A DNA stretch of 9,472 nt from DASRTE01 sp035656095 (GTDB taxonomy: Bacteria > Actinomycetota > Actinomycetes > Jiangellales > Jiangellaceae), in the NCBI GenBank assembly GCA_035656095.1, contig DASRTE010000112.1, positions 1-9,472 of the forward strand, in the 5' to 3' direction. The translations under genes were made by a program, and so were the position numbers. Of the stretch, positions 7,408 through 9,472 are shown piece after piece. The first letter of the stretch is position 1. Each line of letters opens with the position of its first letter. The notes under the pieces were generated by a model that did not search any database, was not told the origin of the DNA, and was given only the letters and a program-made list of their open reading frames with translations.

Positions 7408-8313
7408 TCAGCCCGTCAGTCCCGGTGTCGGGTACTTGGCGAGGATCTCCTTGAGTCGATCGACGAAGCGCAGTGATTCATCGTAGTCGCGTTGCCAGAC
7501 GTTGCGGCCGAAGATCAGGCCGGTGCCGCCGGCCTCCATCGACTGGCGGGCCTTCTCCAGCATCGCCTCGTCGCCGGCCTTGGCCCCGCCGGAGACCAGC
7601 ACCAGGGTGCGGTTGGCCGACCTGACCACCGCGTCGATGGCCTGCTGGGAGGAGTACATCGCGTCGTAGGGGGCCTTCACCCCGGCCCGCTTCTCCGGGT
7701 GCGGAAAGTTGACCTTGACCACGTCCGCGCCGAGCTCGCTGGCCGTGCGGGCCGCATAGTCGACCGCGTAGAAGGAGTCCTTGCCGCCCTTGGCCTCGAT
7801 CGCCGAGCCACGCGGATAGGCCCACACGATCAGCGGCATACCCAGCCGCTGCGCATCCGCTCGGACCCGACGGTACTGCTCGAAGTCGCGGTCCTGGGCG
7901 GGCGTGCCCACATACAGCGTGTAACCCACCGCATCCGCGCCCAGCCGCACCGCCTCCTCCACCGACGCGTTGACCGGCGACAGAGCCTCGGCATCGGAGG
8001 GAATTTCGGTCTTGCCGTTGAGCTTGAGGATCAGCGGCACCTCGCCGGCGTAGTCCCAGTAGAACTTCTCTGCCAGCCCGATCTGGACTGCGATCCCGTT
8101 GAACCCGCCCGCCAACGCCAACCGGGCGATGTACGCGGGGTCCGACGCCCTCGGGTTCGGGAAGAAGTCCCGCGGCCCGTGCTCCAACCCCTGGTCGTAG
8201 GGCAGGAAGACGGCCGTGCCGTTGCCGAGACCGTGCTGGAACAGGATGCGGTACAGGCGCGCCTTCTTTCCCGTACCGAGCCCCAGCTCACTCAGCCCTG
8301 GTCGAGTCGTCAT
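7408..8313 (-). CDS. Class I fructose-bisphosphate aldolase, archaeal/FbaB (DhnA) type
   Basis: This cytosolic TIM-barrel enzyme reversibly splits fructose 1,6-bisphosphate into dihydroxyacetone phosphate and glyceraldehyde 3-phosphate via a lysine Schiff base, acting in glycolysis or gluconeogenesis without a metal. Counted from the ATG at 8313 it has 301 residues. Visible motifs in order: LPYDQGLEHGP (38-47, active-site D40), LKLNGKTE (97-103), WAYPRG (164-169, Y165 at the general-base position), GADVVKVNFP (195-204, K200 the likely Schiff-base lysine), SGGAK (241-245) and FGRNVWQR (268-275), the last two forming the phosphate site. The whole family signature is intact. Other members of the DeoC/LacD group (for example the hept-6-ulosonate synthase involved in aromatic biosynthesis) share parts of it, so exact substrate is not certain. 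GTG at 8316 is an alternative start; TTG at 8322 is too close to the ribosome binding site. Confidence 0.9.
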   Translation of the reverse strand: MTTRPGLSELGLGTGKKARLYRILFQHGLGNGTAVFLPYDQGLEHGPRDFFPNPRASDPAYIARLALAGGFNGIAVQIGLAEKFYWDYAGEVPLILKLNGKTEIPSDAEALSPVNASVEEAVRLGADAVGYTLYVGTPAQDRDFEQYRRVRADAQRLGMPLIVWAYPRGSAIEAKGGKDSFYAVDYAARTASELGADVVKVNFPHPEKRAGVKAPYDAMYSSQQAIDAVVRSANRTLVLVSGGAKAGDEAMLEKARQSMEAGGTGLIFGRNVWQRDYDESLRFVDRLKEILAKYPTPGLTG

Positions 8314-8322
8314 CACCGTCAA

Positions 8323-8330
8323 CCTCCCCT
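8323..8330 (-). promoter_or_regulatory. Ribosome binding site of the aldolase gene
   Basis: AGGGGAGG on the minus strand lies 9 nt before ATG 8313 and 6 nt before GTG 8316, and directly abuts TTG 8322. The spacing excludes the TTG and supports one of the two inner starts; ATG is preferred. Confidence 0.65.
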
Positions 8331-8385
8331 GTCGAGAACCGCCTTGCTCACTTTCACGCTGCGCGGCGGCACGACGACCTCACCA

Positions 8386-8399
8386 GGGGCGAAGGTCCC
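8386..8399 (-). promoter_or_regulatory. Possible DosR/DevR-like regulator box upstream of the aldolase gene
   Basis: In the 147 nt between the DUF1876 gene and the aldolase gene, the minus strand reads GGGACCTTCGCCCC. The mycobacterial DosR core is a 14 nt palindrome, GGGAC-4 nt-GTCCC; here one half-site base differs (C for T in the right arm). The wider 20 nt consensus flanks (TT on the left, AA on the right) are not matched. The centre lies about 79 nt before the ATG, compatible with an activator site ahead of a promoter, but I see no convincing -10 box. GC-rich DNA yields such strings by chance, so this is tentative; the nearby Usp and DUF1876 genes are what make it plausible. I see nothing else of note in this intergenic stretch. 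Confidence 0.3.
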
Positions 8400-8457
8400 G
8401 GGCGTCGGGTGCAGACGACCCGTTGTGCTCAGCGGCTGTTACCGGTCGGATGGCGCT

Positions 8458-8495
8458 CGATCACTCGTCGAGGTGGACCTGCCGTTGAGTGATCG
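8458..8495. repeat. 9 bp inverted repeat spanning the DUF1876 stop codon
   Basis: The arms CGATCACTC (8458-8466) and GAGTGATCG (8487-8495) are perfect complements separated by 20 nt. The left arm includes the DUF1876 stop codon. The position at the end of a gene suggests a transcript-end or mRNA-stability hairpin, but there is no following T-run, and about one such repeat is expected by chance in a window this size. Confidence 0.25.
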
Positions 8496-8730
8496 CTTCG
8501 ATGTCGTCGGCCGCGGCGTCGAGCAGCTGGTGCGCGAGCTCGGACAGCGCACGCGACGCCGCAAGCTCGTCGCCGATCTCCGGGACCTCGGCGTCGCGTG
8601 GGTTGCGGCGCGCCGTGCCGGTGCCGACGAAGTTCGTCGCATCGGCCGTCTTGAGCCGTGCCTCGGCCCTCGTCGATCCGTCGTGCTCGTCGATGAAGAT
8701 CTCGACGTTCCAGCGCTTGGTGGTGGCCAT
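8461..8730 (-). CDS. DUF1876 domain protein (Rv1738/Rv2632c-like)
   Basis: This is a small, acidic, soluble protein of 89 residues, the normal length for this actinobacterial family. Its layout matches the DUF1876 pattern: KRWNVEIFIDEHDGSTRAEA (5-24), then GTGTARRNP (36-44), EVPEIGDELAASRALSELAH (48-67) and a closing helix LLDAAADDIE (69-78). The structure of the mycobacterial homologue Rv1738 has been compared with ribosome hibernation factors, and Rv1738 belongs to the hypoxia-induced DosR regulon; whether this copy acts on ribosomes is not shown by the sequence. GAGGAGG (8738-8744) stands 7 nt before the ATG, a strong ribosome binding site. The gene follows the unrecognised 201-residue gene by only 21 nt, so the two are probably cotranscribed. 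Confidence 0.92.
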   Translation of the reverse strand: MATTKRWNVEIFIDEHDGSTRAEARLKTADATNFVGTGTARRNPRDAEVPEIGDELAASRALSELAHQLLDAAADDIEAITQRQVHLDE

Positions 8731-8751
8731 CGAGTCGCCTCCTCTGCCAGG

Positions 8752-9357
8752 TCAGGATCTGAAGATCACTTCCGCGTAGTTCCAGTGCTTCGTGTAGGGC
8801 GCGAGCCCGGCCCGGACGGCGAGGCGGGTGGCCTCGCGGACACTCGGTGGGAGTCGCCGACCGGTCGTGATGAACGCGTCCACGACATTGTGCCGGTCGC
8901 GGAGCACGATCCGGGGCTGCTCCTGGATGCCGAATCTGCGGATCACCCTGGTGGCCGCCGATGTGACCGCCCGATGAGCGGTCGCACCGAATGTGGTCGT
9001 GGCCCTTTCACACGCGGCGACGACGTCCTGAGGTGCACAGCAGACGTCCGCGTCACGCCATGGGGAGATGCTCCCTTCCGGGACGGGCCCGACGACGACG
9101 AGCGGCGTGGCATGCCGCAGCGCACACACGGCACCGAACTCGGTGTCGGCGAACGCGGTGTCGTCCATGCGGGCGTCGACGACCACAGCCACGTCGGTGT
9201 CGGCAAGCGGACAACGGCCGTTGTCGGTCAGCGCGACACAGGAGCCGTCACCCGAGCCGGGCGAGTGACAGTACACCAGCGAGTACCCTGTGGCGCCCAG
9301 GCGCTGCGCGACCTCCGTCGCTGCACCGTCTCGCTGTTCACTGATCAGTATCTTCAT
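8752..9357 (-). CDS. Unrecognised cysteine-rich alpha/beta protein in a Usp/DUF1876 gene set
   Basis: I do not recognise a named family. The 201-residue product starts MKILIS and then shows alternating strand/helix segments, with hydrophobic strands at DVAVVVDAR (55-63) and TPLVVVGPVPEG (84-95), suggesting a Rossmann-like or receiver-like N-terminal domain of about 120 residues. It has seven cysteines (C30, C40, C49, C78, C106, C107, C116), all in that domain; C30-9x-C40-8x-C49 could be a metal or redox site (inference). Residues about 125-201 form a second, basic part with RIVLRDRHNVVDAFITTGRR and a C-terminal WNYAEVIFRS. No signal peptide or membrane helix is seen. The start at 9357 gives a 20 nt overlap with the upstream Usp gene; a GTG at 9375 is possible but has no better ribosome binding site. 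DUF1876 follows after 21 nt, which suggests a stress-related role. Confidence 0.75.
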   Translation of the reverse strand: MKILISEQRDGAATEVAQRLGATGYSLVYCHSPGSGDGSCVALTDNGRCPLADTDVAVVVDARMDDTAFADTEFGAVCALRHATPLVVVGPVPEGSISPWRDADVCCAPQDVVAACERATTTFGATAHRAVTSAATRVIRRFGIQEQPRIVLRDRHNVVDAFITTGRRLPPSVREATRLAVRAGLAPYTKHWNYAEVIFRS

Positions 9358-9472
9358 CGGATGCACCCGTCTCACCCGCCGTGCCGGCGGGTGAACCTCG
9401 GACGATCGCGACGGGCGCCGCTGCGTGATGGAGTGCCTGGCGGCTCACCGATCCGAGGAGCATGCCGCGGAA
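9338..9472 (-). CDS. Universal stress protein, C-terminal end only (5' end beyond the window)
   Basis: Reading leftwards from the right edge, the minus strand encodes FRGMLLGSVSRQALHHAAAP followed by VAIVRG, then a hydrophilic tail of about 19 residues and TGA at 9338-9340. This is the typical last part of a Usp domain: the GS of the G-2x-G-9x-G-(S/T) loop, the following amphipathic helix, and the final strand 'PVxIVR'. Only 44 residues are visible, so one- or two-domain architecture cannot be judged. Unlike the Usp gene at 6935-7366, the GS pair is kept, consistent with ATP binding. The 3' end overlaps the following gene's start by 20 nt, indicating coupled expression with the cysteine-rich protein and probably DUF1876. 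Confidence 0.82.
   Translation of the reverse strand, partial: FRGMLLGSVSRQALHHAAAPVAIVRGSPAGTAGETGASDEDTDQ
9372..9394. repeat. Perfect 9 bp inverted repeat near the start of the cysteine-rich protein gene
   Basis: The arms TCACCCGCC (9372-9380) and GGCGGGTGA (9386-9394) enclose a 5 nt loop. It lies within the last codons of the Usp gene and 15-37 nt upstream of the next gene's ATG, and it would fold into a very stable hairpin in mRNA. There is no T-run, so it is not a standard terminator; it could limit read-through or translation of the downstream gene, or be a by-product of high GC. Confidence 0.4.

Noticed and set aside
6925..7476. A 183-codon frame over the Usp gene reaching the aldolase end
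   Set aside because: It is an alternate frame of the Usp gene, whose own frame carries the Usp motifs.
6935..8313. Functional coupling of aldolase with the V-type ATPase, as reported for eukaryotic V-ATPase and glycolytic aldolase
   Set aside because: The genes are convergent and separately expressed, this aldolase belongs to a different class I subgroup from the eukaryotic enzyme, and nothing in the sequence shows an interaction.
8461..8779. A plus-strand frame (8489-8779) opposite DUF1876
   Set aside because: It is antisense to the DUF1876 gene, which has family motifs and a strong ribosome binding site.

Overview
The window is very GC-rich and densely coding, with overlapping start and stop codons throughout. 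The strong G/C bias at third codon positions, the GTG starts, and a DUF1876 gene next to universal stress protein (Usp) genes all point to a high-GC actinomycete. A Pseudonocardiales-like host is my guess; the sequence does not prove it. No rRNA, tRNA, CRISPR, insertion sequence or phage feature was seen.

Positions 1-6938 (+ strand) hold most of a V/A-type (rotary) ATPase operon. The order is C (5' end cut by the window edge) - I - K - F - E - A - B - D. Every junction except K/F (10 nt gap) is an overlap of 4 to 14 nt, so the set is almost certainly one transcript with coupled translation. A and B form the nucleotide-binding head, D and F the rotor shaft, C the adaptor to the membrane ring, K the ion-carrying ring, I the stator with the ion half-channels, and E a peripheral-stalk chain. 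No subunit G gene is visible; it may lie upstream. Two subunits are strikingly reduced: I keeps only about 130 residues of its cytoplasmic domain, and F stops at about 73 residues. V/A-ATPases are uncommon in actinomycetes, which normally rely on an F-type enzyme.

The operon continues without a gap into a small Usp gene (6935-7366), whose ATP-binding glycines are partly replaced.

Positions 7408-9472 read on the opposite strand. In transcription order they are: the 3' end of a second Usp gene (cut by the right edge), an unrecognised cysteine-rich protein overlapping it by 20 nt, a DUF1876 protein, a 147 nt intergenic stretch, and an archaeal-type class I fructose-bisphosphate aldolase. The intergenic stretch holds a near-palindrome resembling the DosR/DevR hypoxia-regulator box. 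Usp and DUF1876 proteins are known members of the mycobacterial DosR dormancy regulon. The working picture (inference) is therefore a stress or low-oxygen energy locus: an accessory rotary ATPase with a stress protein, facing a dormancy-type gene set that ends in a glycolytic/gluconeogenic aldolase.
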